The position numbers were made by a program, and so were the translations under genes. The notes under the pieces were generated by a model, which saw only the letters and a list, made by a program, of their open reading frames with translations, made no database searches and had not been told where the DNA came from. From positions 1 to 64,000 of the forward strand of contig JALHRR010000009.1 in NCBI GenBank assembly GCA_022841345.1: DNA of 64,000 nt, read 5' to 3'. Shown here piece by piece: positions 9,383-17,291 of this stretch (positions are counted from its first letter, which is position 1; the number at the start of each line of letters is the position of its first letter). This stretch comes from Saprospiraceae bacterium (lineage in GTDB: Bacteria > Bacteroidota > Bacteroidia > Chitinophagales > Saprospiraceae).

Positions 9383-10252
9383 CTAAGCAAGCAGAAAATC
9401 CACGATCACACATGCTCCAAAAACCACACTTGCCATTCCATTTGTTGTGGCAAAAGCCAGATTGACACGTGAAAGATCATCGGGCTTAACCAGGGTATGC
9501 TGGTAAATCAAAAAACAAACGAACAGTGCAGCTCCTGTAAACGACAAGTATCCAACTGCTTCATATGTTGTATAAATAGAACTCATAAAGACTGCAATCA
9601 GTAGCGCGCAGATAATATGCAGAATATTAGATACCATCAGGGCTTTTCTTTTGCCAATGGCGGCAGGGATGGAATGCAGTTTTACTTCTTTATCGAATGA
9701 TTCATCCTGCAGTGCGTAAATTATATCAAACCCAGATACCCAAAATAATACGATGCATCCCAATAAAACAGGAGGCCATGCAAATACTCCTGTTACAGCA
9801 ATATAAGCACCTACTGGTGCTAAAGCCAATCCTAATCCCAAAATGAGGTGACATAAAGCTGTGAATCTCTTGGTATAGCTATATCCCAGGATAACCAACA
9901 ACGCTATCGGACTAAGCCATCCGCATAGAGGATTGATAAGCCATGAAGCACATATAAATATAGTTGCGTTGATCAATACAAATACTAAAGCAGCTCCGGA
10001 GGAAACTGTCCCCGCCGGAATTTCTCTGATGGCAGTACGTGGATTGAGTGCATCCCAAGTACGATCTGAATAGCGATTAAAGGCCATAGCGGCGTTCCTG
10101 GCAGTAACCATACATAACAATACCAGAAAAAAAACAGTCCAGGACATAACTGCACCGGGCTGGGAAATACCCATTACAAAACCTGTGACAGCGAATGGCA
10201 GTGCGAAAATGGTATGGCTAAACTTGACCAGGGAGAGATATCGCTCGATCAT
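9383..10252 (-). CDS. UbiA-family prenyltransferase (menaquinone-type)
   Basis: 289-residue integral membrane prenyltransferase with 8-9 predicted membrane spans. The two Asp-rich motifs that bind Mg-prenyl diphosphate are visible: NRYSDRTWD at 59-67 and DIIYALQDESFDKE at about 176-189. The form of the motifs and the length match the 4-hydroxybenzoate-prenyltransferase-like subgroup used for quinone synthesis in organisms lacking the classical ubi route. A role in menaquinone biosynthesis (MqnP-like) is inferred, because no other quinone gene lies nearby. It lies downstream of, and on the same strand as, the DUF1573 gene, with a hairpin between them, so it is probably not tightly co-transcribed. 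Confidence 0.85.
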   Translation of the reverse strand: MIERYLSLVKFSHTIFALPFAVTGFVMGISQPGAVMSWTVFFLVLLCMVTARNAAMAFNRYSDRTWDALNPRTAIREIPAGTVSSGAALVFVLINATIFICASWLINPLCGWLSPIALLVILGYSYTKRFTALCHLILGLGLALAPVGAYIAVTGVFAWPPVLLGCIVLFWVSGFDIIYALQDESFDKEVKLHSIPAAIGKRKALMVSNILHIICALLIAVFMSSIYTTYEAVGYLSFTGAALFVCFLIYQHTLVKPDDLSRVNLAFATTNGMASVVFGACVIVDFLLA

Positions 10253-10267
10253 AAGAAGTTAAATAAC

Positions 10268-10298
10268 AGAGCCTGCACAGTATAACTGCACAGGCTCT
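10268..10298 (-). terminator. Hairpin after the DUF1573 gene
   Basis: Inverted repeat AGAGCCTG/CAGGCTCT, extended by four more pairs after a two-base mismatch, with a tight loop. It lies 23 bases beyond the DUF1573 stop and 16 bases before the UbiA-like start. The T-tract on the minus strand is poor, so it may act as an attenuator or a processing site rather than a full terminator. Confidence 0.5.
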
Positions 10299-10320
10299 TT
10301 ATATTTTCAATAAATGAATA

Positions 10321-10872
10321 TTATTGTGCTGGAGGAGGTGTGCCTTTTACATTACCTTTGATAGTAAGCAATGTTTGAGCAGGATTTGTATTAGCTGTGA
10401 TAGTCACAGTTTTTGAATCCGGACCATTTTTTCCTTTAGAATCGAATTCAACCGGAATTTCACCTTCACCACCCGGAGCGATAGGCTCAGTAGGGCATTT
10501 AGGTACTGTACATCCGCAAGAACCTTTGCAATTTGAAATCACCAATGGCTCAGAACCAGTGTTTTTAAACTTGAACGTGTGCTTAACTTTAGCACCTGCA
10601 TCAACTGTACCATAGTCATGTTCCATACCATTTGTGATAGTAATGCTTGTTGTAGGACCTGTTGGAACTGCTTCAGCAGCAGCAGGATCAGTAGGAGTTG
10701 CCGTGTTGGGATCCAGTGTCATTGTTGCATTTGGATCTGCATTTACAGCTGTTGCAGTTGTATCTGCTGCAGTAGTTTCTGCGTCAGCAGCACCGTCACT
10801 TTTGCAAGCAACTGTTAATGTTAGAACAAACATCATTAGAGCGCTGGCTAGTATTAGACCTTGTTTTTTCAT
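10321..10872 (-). CDS. DUF1573-domain lipoprotein
   Basis: 183 residues from the MKKQG start; an ATG three codons upstream is also possible. A lipoprotein signal ends at TLTVAC, with the lipidated Cys at residue 23. Residues 24-75 form a low-complexity A/T/D/P linker. The rest is a DUF1573 Ig-like domain: HDYGTVDAGAKVKHTFKFKN, then the Cys-rich ISNCKGSCGCTVPKCP, then PGGEGEIPVEFDSKGKNG. The family is common in Bacteroidota and its function is unknown. The -7 element TAATTTTG at 10905-10912 on the same strand gives a short leader and supports this start region. Confidence 0.88.
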   Translation of the reverse strand: MKKQGLILASALMMFVLTLTVACKSDGAADAETTAADTTATAVNADPNATMTLDPNTATPTDPAAAEAVPTGPTTSITITNGMEHDYGTVDAGAKVKHTFKFKNTGSEPLVISNCKGSCGCTVPKCPTEPIAPGGEGEIPVEFDSKGKNGPDSKTVTITANTNPAQTLLTIKGNVKGTPPPAQ

Positions 10873-10904
10873 TGATGACAATTTTTTATTTTATGAATGA
10901 ATTG

Positions 10905-10912
10905 CAAAATTA
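10905..10912 (-). promoter_or_regulatory. Bacteroidota -7 promoter element (DUF1573 gene)
   Basis: TAATTTTG on the minus strand, a perfect match to TAnnTTTG. A TGTG exactly 20 bases upstream approximates the -33 TTTG. It is about 25-30 bases before the lipoprotein start. Confidence 0.6.
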
Positions 10913-10977
10913 ATGTATTTAGTCACTACTGTCACAGAACCCGCTTAAAAAATATAATAATTTTTCTTAACGTAATG

Positions 10978-12615
10978 TTAATGAGGTCGTGAACTGAAAT
11001 ACTTATCAATTTCTAAGAGGCTCAAACAGCACAAACATTGATTTGGTTCAAGTCCTCCTTTTTGAGCAGCGGCTATCCCCCACTCTATATCGCTGATTCC
11101 TCCTACACTGTGTGCATCCGGATTGATGCTCAGCATGACACCTTTTTTTAACGCATATGGAATCCAGGACCAATCCAGATCCAATCTATGAGGATTGGCA
11201 TTAATCTCAATAATGACATTTTTCGCAGCAGCGGCATCGATGACTTTTACGTGATCAATCGGATATCCTTTTCTGGATAAGAGTAATCGCCCTGTAGGAT
11301 GTCCCAGGATGGTAGTGTATGGATTCTCAATTGCTGTGATCAGTCGTTGCGTAGCCTTTACCTCATCCATATTCAGGATGCTGTGGACTGAGGCAATGAC
11401 AAAATCAAATCCTGCCAGAATAACAACATCATAATCCAATCTGCCATCGTACAGGATATCAGATTCGATTCCTTTGAAAATTTTGAATGAACCATTCCAA
11501 CGTACATTGAGTGCATCAATTTCCCTCCATTGTTGCAGGACACGTTCTACCTCCAGTCCTTGTGCATAAAAAGCAGATTTGGAGTGATCTGTAATAGCGA
11601 GATATTCATACCCGTTTTGCATGCAGGCAGCAGCCATTTCTTCCAGTGTGTTCAGACCATCACTATAGGTACTATGTGCGTGTATGACACCTTTGATATC
11701 ATTTTTCCCTACCAATGCCTCCTTCAGCAGAATATCCCGGTACTCCAGCAAAACAGCATTTCTTTTTGCAGGATGAATCAGCGGCAAACCAGCTGCTTTG
11801 AAAATGCTGAGTTCATCAGAAGCATCAGGATGCAGATCAAGCCCGAGTTGTGCAATAAATTCTGGTTCACAGGAATGCTGAATGGAGTGATTACCCCAGC
11901 GTGTGCTTTCTGAATAATGTATGTGCACCGGAATTCCTTCAAATTCAGGTTTGCCGGTATCTGACATAATCATTCCGGTTTCCGGATGTGCATTTATTAC
12001 AATTTCATCCACACTGCAAAGCAGTTCAATTTCTGAGAGGACTTGTTCCTGCCGGACCAAAGCTCCTGTAAAACTGAATAATTCTCCTGGAAATGCTTTT
12101 TGTAAATTAGCCATCAGTTCTTTTGCTTTCAGATATAAATCCTTATAGCGGAACCATCCCTGAGAATCCAGGAAGAATTGGAGATTTTGCTCGACGGTGG
12201 CCTGTGTTTTTGCTCCAAATCCTGCCAAAAGTGTCAACCGGTTTTCCTGACAAGCATACAGTAATTCTCCGATGGATTCTATCTGCAGTTCTTTCCAGAT
12301 GGCCTGCACTTTTTTTGGGCCCAGACCTTTGACCTGAAGAATTTCTCTCACACCCTCAGGAGTCATATCTCTGTATTTATCCAATGCACTAAAACTGCCT
12401 TTATCCAGCAACTCTTTAATTTTTTCCTGAATGGCGGCACCTATACCGGGAATGCTCTTCAATTCATCATCAGACAACTCATTCAATGGCGTACCCAATT
12501 TCTTAAGAGATAGGTACGCATTCTGATATGCTTTAGTCTTGAATGGGGATTCTCCGTGCAATTCCATTAATTGACCCAGTTCCAGAAAAGTATTGGCGAT
12601 GGCTTTATTGTCCAT
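10978..12615 (-). CDS. PolX-like protein: helix-hairpin-helix, degenerate polymerase, PHP phosphoesterase
   Basis: 545 residues from the ATG at 12615 (MDNKAIANTFLELG); 22 further upstream codons are open but do not resemble the family. The N-terminal 8-kDa-type and HhH region (about 1-130) is normal: IPGIGAAIQEKIKELLDKG, VKGLGPKKVQAIWKEL. In the nucleotidyltransferase region the usual GS...DxD catalytic block reads TGALVRQEQVLSEIEL, so both Asp ligands are Glu, and the later Asp strand reads PVHIHYSE. The C-terminal PHP domain looks complete (HAHSTYSDG, ITDHSKSA, ASVHS, GHPTGR, SINPDAHS), with all expected metal ligands. The protein is probably a DNA-binding phosphoesterase or exonuclease rather than an active polymerase. 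Confidence 0.88.
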   Translation of the reverse strand: MDNKAIANTFLELGQLMELHGESPFKTKAYQNAYLSLKKLGTPLNELSDDELKSIPGIGAAIQEKIKELLDKGSFSALDKYRDMTPEGVREILQVKGLGPKKVQAIWKELQIESIGELLYACQENRLTLLAGFGAKTQATVEQNLQFFLDSQGWFRYKDLYLKAKELMANLQKAFPGELFSFTGALVRQEQVLSEIELLCSVDEIVINAHPETGMIMSDTGKPEFEGIPVHIHYSESTRWGNHSIQHSCEPEFIAQLGLDLHPDASDELSIFKAAGLPLIHPAKRNAVLLEYRDILLKEALVGKNDIKGVIHAHSTYSDGLNTLEEMAAACMQNGYEYLAITDHSKSAFYAQGLEVERVLQQWREIDALNVRWNGSFKIFKGIESDILYDGRLDYDVVILAGFDFVIASVHSILNMDEVKATQRLITAIENPYTTILGHPTGRLLLSRKGYPIDHVKVIDAAAAKNVIIEINANPHRLDLDWSWIPYALKKGVMLSINPDAHSVGGISDIEWGIAAAQKGGLEPNQCLCCLSLLEIDKYFSSRPH

Positions 12616-12738
12616 TGATGAGTGATTAGTGTATGGGGTAAAGGTAATGGAAGACAGAGGGAATAATCCATTTGAATACATTAAATTTTGATATTTACTA
12701 GTACAAATTCTTGACTAAGTTGCAAATAACACCATTAA

Positions 12739-13053
12739 GCCACTATCCCTTCAAGAGTAAACCGCGTTGCCACTCTCCCTCTCATCGTCAAGAAAGTACT
12801 CGTATTTTGGTTTACCTCCCGGTACCAGATCATCCAGGCATATCCTAATATCTTTAGCACAACAGAATCCGATCTTCCAGGAGAGAAAGTCGGCAATGAT
12901 TATGGATGGTCCAGCTTCCTCTTCCAGCTCGCCGGCAACATCAAGGATATCGCCCAGGTATCCAATCAGAATTACTCCAATGTTCTCACCTATCTCTCCT
13001 ACCTCGAGGATCAGCGCAAACTGGAGGAGATCAGGAGAGCGGGGAAGAAGTAA
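12739..13053 (+). pseudogene. C-terminal remnant of an unidentified gene
   Basis: Open frame from just after a TAA at 12736-12738 to a TAA at 13051-13053, about 104 codons with no ATG, GTG or TTG start in frame. The translation looks like real protein: KKVLVFWFTSRYQIIQAYPN, DYGWSSFLFQLAGNIKDI, then a charged helical end LEDQRKLEEIRRAGKK. Codons favour C-ending CTC, ATC, GCC and TAC, unlike the AT-rich genes immediately downstream. This fits the 3' end of a gene whose 5' part was lost when the neighbouring DNA was rearranged. I do not recognise the family. Confidence 0.55.
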
Positions 13054-13152
13054 AGCCCATTAGTTAAAGAAATCTGCCATTTGCTTAACTTAAGGATTAT
13101 CTTATTTAAGGGAAAGGGGGATAAAGTAAAATAAGGACCCTTTCATAAAAAC

Positions 13153-13184
13153 TTTGCAATTTGCCTCAAAGAAATGTACATTTG
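13153..13184 (+). promoter_or_regulatory. Strong Bacteroidota promoter (small RNA)
   Basis: TTTG at 13153-13156, a 20-base spacer, then TACATTTG at 13177-13184. Both boxes match the consensus (-33 TTTG and -7 TAnnTTTG) exactly. No coding start lies within the next 300 bases, but a strong terminator follows about 60 bases downstream. Confidence 0.75.
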
Positions 13185-13189
13185 TTTGC

Positions 13190-13277
13190 ACGCCTCTTAT
13201 AACCTTTTAAGGTTATAAACGACGTTAACAACATGCAGTTGAGCCCTTGCTGACCCACTCAGTGAGGGCTTTTTGTT
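13190..13277 (+). ncRNA. Candidate small RNA of about 85-90 nt
   Basis: The interval is bounded by the consensus promoter at 13153-13184 and an intrinsic terminator at 13242-13277. The start of transcription is estimated at about 13190, from the usual 5-8 base distance after the -7 box. It contains a near-perfect hairpin, TTATAACCTT-TT-AAGGTTATAA (13197-13218), a short single-stranded link, then the terminator hairpin. No open frame with a start codon of useful size fits inside. It does not match the tmRNA, 6S, SRP or RNase P features I know. It could be an independent sRNA or a leader that ends transcription ahead of the peptidase gene. Confidence 0.55.
13242..13277 (+). terminator. Intrinsic terminator of the small RNA
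   Basis: Twelve-pair stem AGCCCTTGCTGA / TCAGTGAGGGCT (two G-U pairs), 5-base loop, followed by a run of T with one G. Confidence 0.8.
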
Positions 13278-13522
13278 ATTATGCTAGAAATCCCAATTGT
13301 CATTTGATCCTATATTCATATACTATTATTTTTAATTTGAATAAAGGTTTCGAAAAATTAAAAAATATCGAAATAAACAAGAGTAGAAATACTTGTTTAT
13401 TAGAAGCCACAAATACGTATAAATACCTAAATACATATAGTTGTAATTATTTAATAGTTTATTTTCGAATTTGTTCATATAATGCAGTGTATTCAAGTAT
13501 TATTAATTTAAATAACCAAGTG

Positions 13523-15742
13523 ATGAAAAAATTATTTACGCTTTTATTGTGCTTTATAAGTACAATTTCGGTCTATTCACAATTAGGGGATTCAATAAAA
13601 TTTACGGATTGCCACAGGTTCAATAGTTTTATGAAAGATACTAACTCTACAAATGGATTAATGACATATGCTAGAGAAATCCATCCAAACGGTACTTTAG
13701 TATTTAATTTCGATGTTTCCATTGGTCTTAATGTTGAGCAAGACTTATATCCTTTGCTTAAGCTAGACACTTTCTACACTTTTACAAAAACAATGGAAAT
13801 ACCGAGTAGATCAAATGATGAAAAAGTAACTGAACGATACCAGCAGTTTTATAAAGGAATTTTGGTCGAAGGAGGTGGTTATTCTTTACGAAGACCTATT
13901 GCAGATGATGCCCCAATTGACCCATGTTTTGGATTGTATAGTCTAACTCCATATTTAGGAACTAATATTGATATAGATATTATACCTAATTATGATGATG
14001 AACAAGCTATAGAGGCATTAGAGTTAGAACTGGACACAACTTTGGCGAGCGTAGATACAGTCGTATTAGTTATAAGTCCAAACTTGTAACAAGATTGTGA
14101 GTATGTCCTGGCATGGAGAATAATCTTTTCGGTCGATAAAACACAAATTGCTTGGGTTAATGCTGAAACTGGAGAGGTAATTCATATATATGAAGGAGAT
14201 TCAAATTTAAAAGCTCCTGTGATTCATTATAATAGTGGAGAAGTTTTTTTATTTGATAAAACTGTTTCAGGCGTGACGTCTCTTGAATCCCCTGATGGTA
14301 AAATAATTGGATATGATTTTTCCGGTTTTGCGCCTAACGAGAGGTTGGTTCCAGGTCTTTTTACTTCTAACTTAATCCCAACCACAACTCAGTCAACAAC
14401 ATGGGAATATGTTTCGGATCGAAGATCAGGAGTTTATCAAGCATTTTATGTTGCCCAAGAAATTTTACCAATTATGAATGGAATTGATATGAATTTCGAA
14501 AAAGTTCACATAGGGGCAGGGCTACCTGCTTTTCGGGGTATAGCACTTTTTGGTAGCAATACGGAAAATGCATTTGTTGTTTTAGGTGAGCTGGGTAATG
14601 TTCCAATGGGGCTTGTTGATGTAGTAGCGCATGAATTAACTCATTGTTACTTTTTTGAGGTTTTAGAAGAGCCTAGAAACGCTATTGCAGCATCTATACA
14701 TGAAGGACTAGCTGACATTGTAGCCGTTTATGTAGAATCTGTTTTTCAAGGCAATGTCATTGATTGGGTAATGGGCGACGACGATGATGCCATTGCAACA
14801 GAAACTGATAGAGATCTCGAAAACCCGGATCCTAATTTTGATTGTTTTGATGAGGTGAAGGAATCAAATGTTGCTACCTTCCGTGGTTTGCCCCTGTCTC
14901 ACTGGTTTTTCTTAATAACTGTTGGAAGCATTGCTGACGGCATTCCTGCACTTGGAATTCAAAAAGCAATGGAAATTTTATTAGATGCAGTTAGCGATCT
15001 GGGAGGTACATCACCAGATTATCCTGAATTAGCAGCAGCAACTATTAATATTGCATTGGAGGAATATGGAAGATGTTCAGATGAATTGCTTGCTCTCGCT
15101 CTAGCTTGGGAACATATTTGTGTGCCATTACCAGCTAATATACTAATAGCAGGAGATTTTCATCCATGTTCAGAATTAACTCTTACAGGCCCACTTTATA
15201 CTTGCGAAGAAAATGAATACATTAGTATTTGTATCAAAACCCCGATAACTGGAGTGAATTACCGATGGACAATTGAAGGACTTCTATCTACAGAATTTGA
15301 ATCAAGTTATGGAATGGATGGAAATATACAAGCTGGAGGAAATTGTCTTACACTTACAACATTTCCAAATTATCCATATTATCCTCAAAGAGTTACAGTA
15401 TATGTTTATTCAACTTTTGGGGGGACTGATATAGTTCAAACTCATAATTTTACAATTTTTGACTGCAACAAGGATGATCCTACTTGCGAAGAGTATTATG
15501 AACCTCTACCAAAGTTAGATAATTCTCATGCGGTTGATGCATTTTATCAACATGAAGATCAAGCGTTTGATTCTGTCATTAAATATCTTAAAATATATAA
15601 CTTTACTGGTGAAGAAATATATAAAGGTGAATATGACTCTGGTTTAATTTTCAAATTAAAACGTGAAGGTTTATTATTCATTCAATACTTTAATGCTTCC
15701 AAACAACTGATTAAAATTGAGAAGAAGCTTGAAATCAGATAA
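13523..15742 (+). pseudogene. Secreted thermolysin-family (M4-like) metallopeptidase gene interrupted by one in-frame stop
   Basis: One reading frame runs from the ATG at 13523 (MKKLFTLLLCFISTISVYSQ, a signal peptide) to 15742, broken only by a TAA at 14087-14089 (codon 189). Sequence on both sides continues a normal propeptide: before the stop RYQQFYKGILVEGGGYSLRR (FTP-like), after it CEYVLAWRIIFSVDKTQIAW (PepSY-like). The catalytic domain is intact: HELTH at codons 370-374, the third zinc ligand in HEGLADI at codon 394 (20 after the second His, as in thermolysin), and a His in LSHWF at codon 460, near the thermolysin His231 spacing. A Cys-rich, PKD-like region and a C-terminal sorting-like end (FTGEEIYKG ... 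KKLEIR) follow. It could be a pseudogene, a readthrough case or a base-call error. Confidence 0.85.
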
Positions 15743-15743
15743 A

Positions 15744-16436
15744 ATGAAAATGATTAACCAGAAAATCGGATATTGGAAACTCCACTTAATCCACTTATTG
15801 ATACTTGCATTTTTAATCTTGACTAATAGTTGCCCTCTTTTTGCTCAGATTAGTGTAACTCCGAGTGTTGGAATTGACTTTTCAAGCTTAAAGCATTCAA
15901 GTGACAGCCATTTTGGTTTTAATGATATAAATGGAATTAATACAACTTCCGTGCTTTTTGGCCTAAATGTTGAATATAGAATTTCACAAAAATTATCATT
16001 AGCAATTAGAAATTCATTAGCAAAACATAGATCGCCAGGGATTAATCGTTTAGAATTAGAATATGTTCCCGTTTCAGATTTGAGTTTGATTGTTTTTAGA
16101 AGCTCACTTGAAGTAACATTTTACCCATCTAAGTATTTATTTGGTTCTTTAGGCCCAGCTGTAACTATCTACAATAAGCCTAGAGTACACTATAAATTCA
16201 ATGATTTCACCAGCCTTCTAGATTTTGGTGGAATAGGGATAATAGGAACAGTTGGATATTTGTATAAAGGGGTCAATATTTCATGTGGATTTTCAGGAGA
16301 TTTTATTCCTTTAGGTAATTTTATAGGCCCATCATTAAAGTTAAAAAATAGTTATTGCTTTTTTTTCACTGTTGGATATACTTTTAATTTGATAGGAATA
16401 TTCAATTCAGATAAAGTGGTTTGTCCAACGATTTAA
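15744..16436 (+). CDS. Predicted outer-membrane beta-barrel protein
   Basis: 230 residues from MKMINQK. An uncleaved-looking N-terminus is followed by a hydrophobic signal (LIHLLILAFLILTNSCPLFAQ). The mature part has alternating strands typical of small 8-10 strand outer-membrane barrels (VLFGLNVEYRISQKLSLAIRNSL, FFFTVGYTFNL), with frequent G, Y and F. The start is 2 bases after the peptidase stop, so the two genes form an operon. It ends at a strong terminator. Base composition is as AT-rich as the upstream peptidase, suggesting both arrived together. The function is not recognised. Confidence 0.7.
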   Translation: MKMINQKIGYWKLHLIHLLILAFLILTNSCPLFAQISVTPSVGIDFSSLKHSSDSHFGFNDINGINTTSVLFGLNVEYRISQKLSLAIRNSLAKHRSPGINRLELEYVPVSDLSLIVFRSSLEVTFYPSKYLFGSLGPAVTIYNKPRVHYKFNDFTSLLDFGGIGIIGTVGYLYKGVNISCGFSGDFIPLGNFIGPSLKLKNSYCFFFTVGYTFNLIGIFNSDKVVCPTI

Positions 16437-16458
16437 CTTTAATAGACTTAATAAATTG

Positions 16459-16516
16459 GCATCTCTGCAAAAAATGAAAGGATAGTTCCATTTCATTTTT
16501 GCGGGGATGCTTTTTT
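16459..16516 (+). terminator. Long intrinsic terminator after the barrel gene
   Basis: A stem of about 20 pairs (GCATCTCTGC with GCGGGGATGC using two G-U pairs, then AAAATGAAA with TTTCATTTT), followed by TTTTTT. It closes the peptidase-barrel unit. Confidence 0.85.
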
Positions 16517-16709
16517 AGCCACATACCTTATTTGCTGCTTGCATCGATCCTAGCACATTAATCACTCACATTTTTCATTTATATAGTCTTTCAACTTCAT
16601 TCCGACACTTTTAAAATCTGACTCACTTTTAGATTTCATAAACCTATATAAGTATTACGATTATCAACTTTGGATAACACTCTTAAAATGAAACCACAAG
16701 AAGCGAAAA

Positions 16710-16865
16710 ATGAAAGTATCAATCATGGATGCTAGAATTGAAGAATTAAAAGATTTCATCGAATCAACAATATCGAAAAAACCACATCAGGGATTTAAGC
16801 CTGAACGCCTGCAACACTTCCGAAAAGCTGATTTAAAGAAGCCATCAAAATGGATGGCGCTTTAA
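16710..16865 (+). CDS. Small hypothetical protein (51 aa)
   Basis: ATG at 16710 gives MKVSIMDARIEELKDFIEST, continuing to a lysine-rich end (KKPSKWMAL). The composition is protein-like, with an amphipathic helix at 7-20. An intrinsic terminator follows 23 bases after the stop, consistent with a real short transcription unit. A second ATG at codon 6 is possible. No family is recognised. It lies in the accessory island and could equally be a fragment of a larger gene. Confidence 0.4.
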   Translation: MKVSIMDARIEELKDFIESTISKKPHQGFKPERLQHFRKADLKKPSKWMAL

Positions 16866-16887
16866 TTCAATTGTAGAAGATTAAGAT

Positions 16888-16922
16888 AAAAGCCCTTGAG
16901 TATAATATTCAGGGGCTTTTTA
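16888..16922 (+). terminator. Intrinsic terminator directly before the intron fragment
   Basis: AAAGCCCTTGA / TCAGGGGCTTT stem (one G-U pair) with a T-run at 16917-16921. The group II intron 5' end begins two bases after it. Confidence 0.8.
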
Positions 16923-16923
16923 T

Positions 16924-17081
16924 GTGTGCCGTGCATGATAATCAACTAGGTGGTGAAAGTCCACTGTGAGGGTATGTAATCACCAACCACTAGCCAAGAG
17001 CAAGGGTGTCCATTGCGAGATGGAATCTGAAGGAAGCTGGCGGCAAAACTCTGCCCTGAGGGACACGAAGAATATTCAGAT
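16924..17081 (+). mobile_element. Group II intron fragment (5' domain I only)
   Basis: The segment opens with GTGTGCC, the GUGYG-type 5' end of bacterial group II introns. It then carries the characteristic domain I landmarks in order: GGTGAAAGTCC, CACTAGCCAAGAGCAAGGG, TGTCCATTGCGAGATGGAAT, CTGAAGGAAGCTGGCGGCAA and GAGGGACACGAAG. About 158 bases match this pattern, then similarity stops near 17081. There is no reverse transcriptase frame and no recognisable domain V/VI before the tRNA 80 bases downstream. It is a dead, 3'-truncated copy. Its junction right after an intrinsic terminator resembles the insertion preference of some bacterial group II introns. Confidence 0.82.
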
Positions 17082-17126
17082 AAATAATCTTGCTTGAACT
17101 CGGCTATCTATAGCTATATAAAACAC

Positions 17127-17156
17127 AAAAAGCCTTACATTTCTGTAAGGCTTTTT
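17127..17156 (-). terminator. Terminator of tRNA-fMet (bidirectional)
   Basis: Perfect 13-pair stem AAAAAGCCTTACA / TGTAAGGCTTTTT with a 4-base loop. It has a U-run on either strand and lies 5 bases beyond the tRNA 3' end on the minus strand. Confidence 0.85.
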
Positions 17157-17161
17157 CTTTG

Positions 17162-17234
<73 letters not shown>

Positions 17235-17246
17235 GTATTTGGATTG

Positions 17247-17277
17247 CAAAAGTAATACATTTTATTGAATCTGCAAA
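17247..17277 (-). promoter_or_regulatory. Bacteroidota promoter of tRNA-fMet
   Basis: On the minus strand, TTTG (17274-17277), a 19-base spacer, and TACTTTTG (17247-17254). Both boxes match consensus. The tRNA begins 13 bases after the -7 box. Confidence 0.85.
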
Positions 17278-17291
17278 ATCTTATTTGCAAA

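Noticed and set aside
10321-10900. Plus-strand open frames of 70-88 codons over the DUF1573 gene
   Set aside because: They are low-complexity shadows of the Ala/Thr-rich linker of the minus-strand lipoprotein.
13247-13522. 92-codon upstream extension of the M4 peptidase frame
   Set aside because: It starts inside the terminator hairpin of the candidate small RNA and has random composition; the signal peptide starts at 13523.
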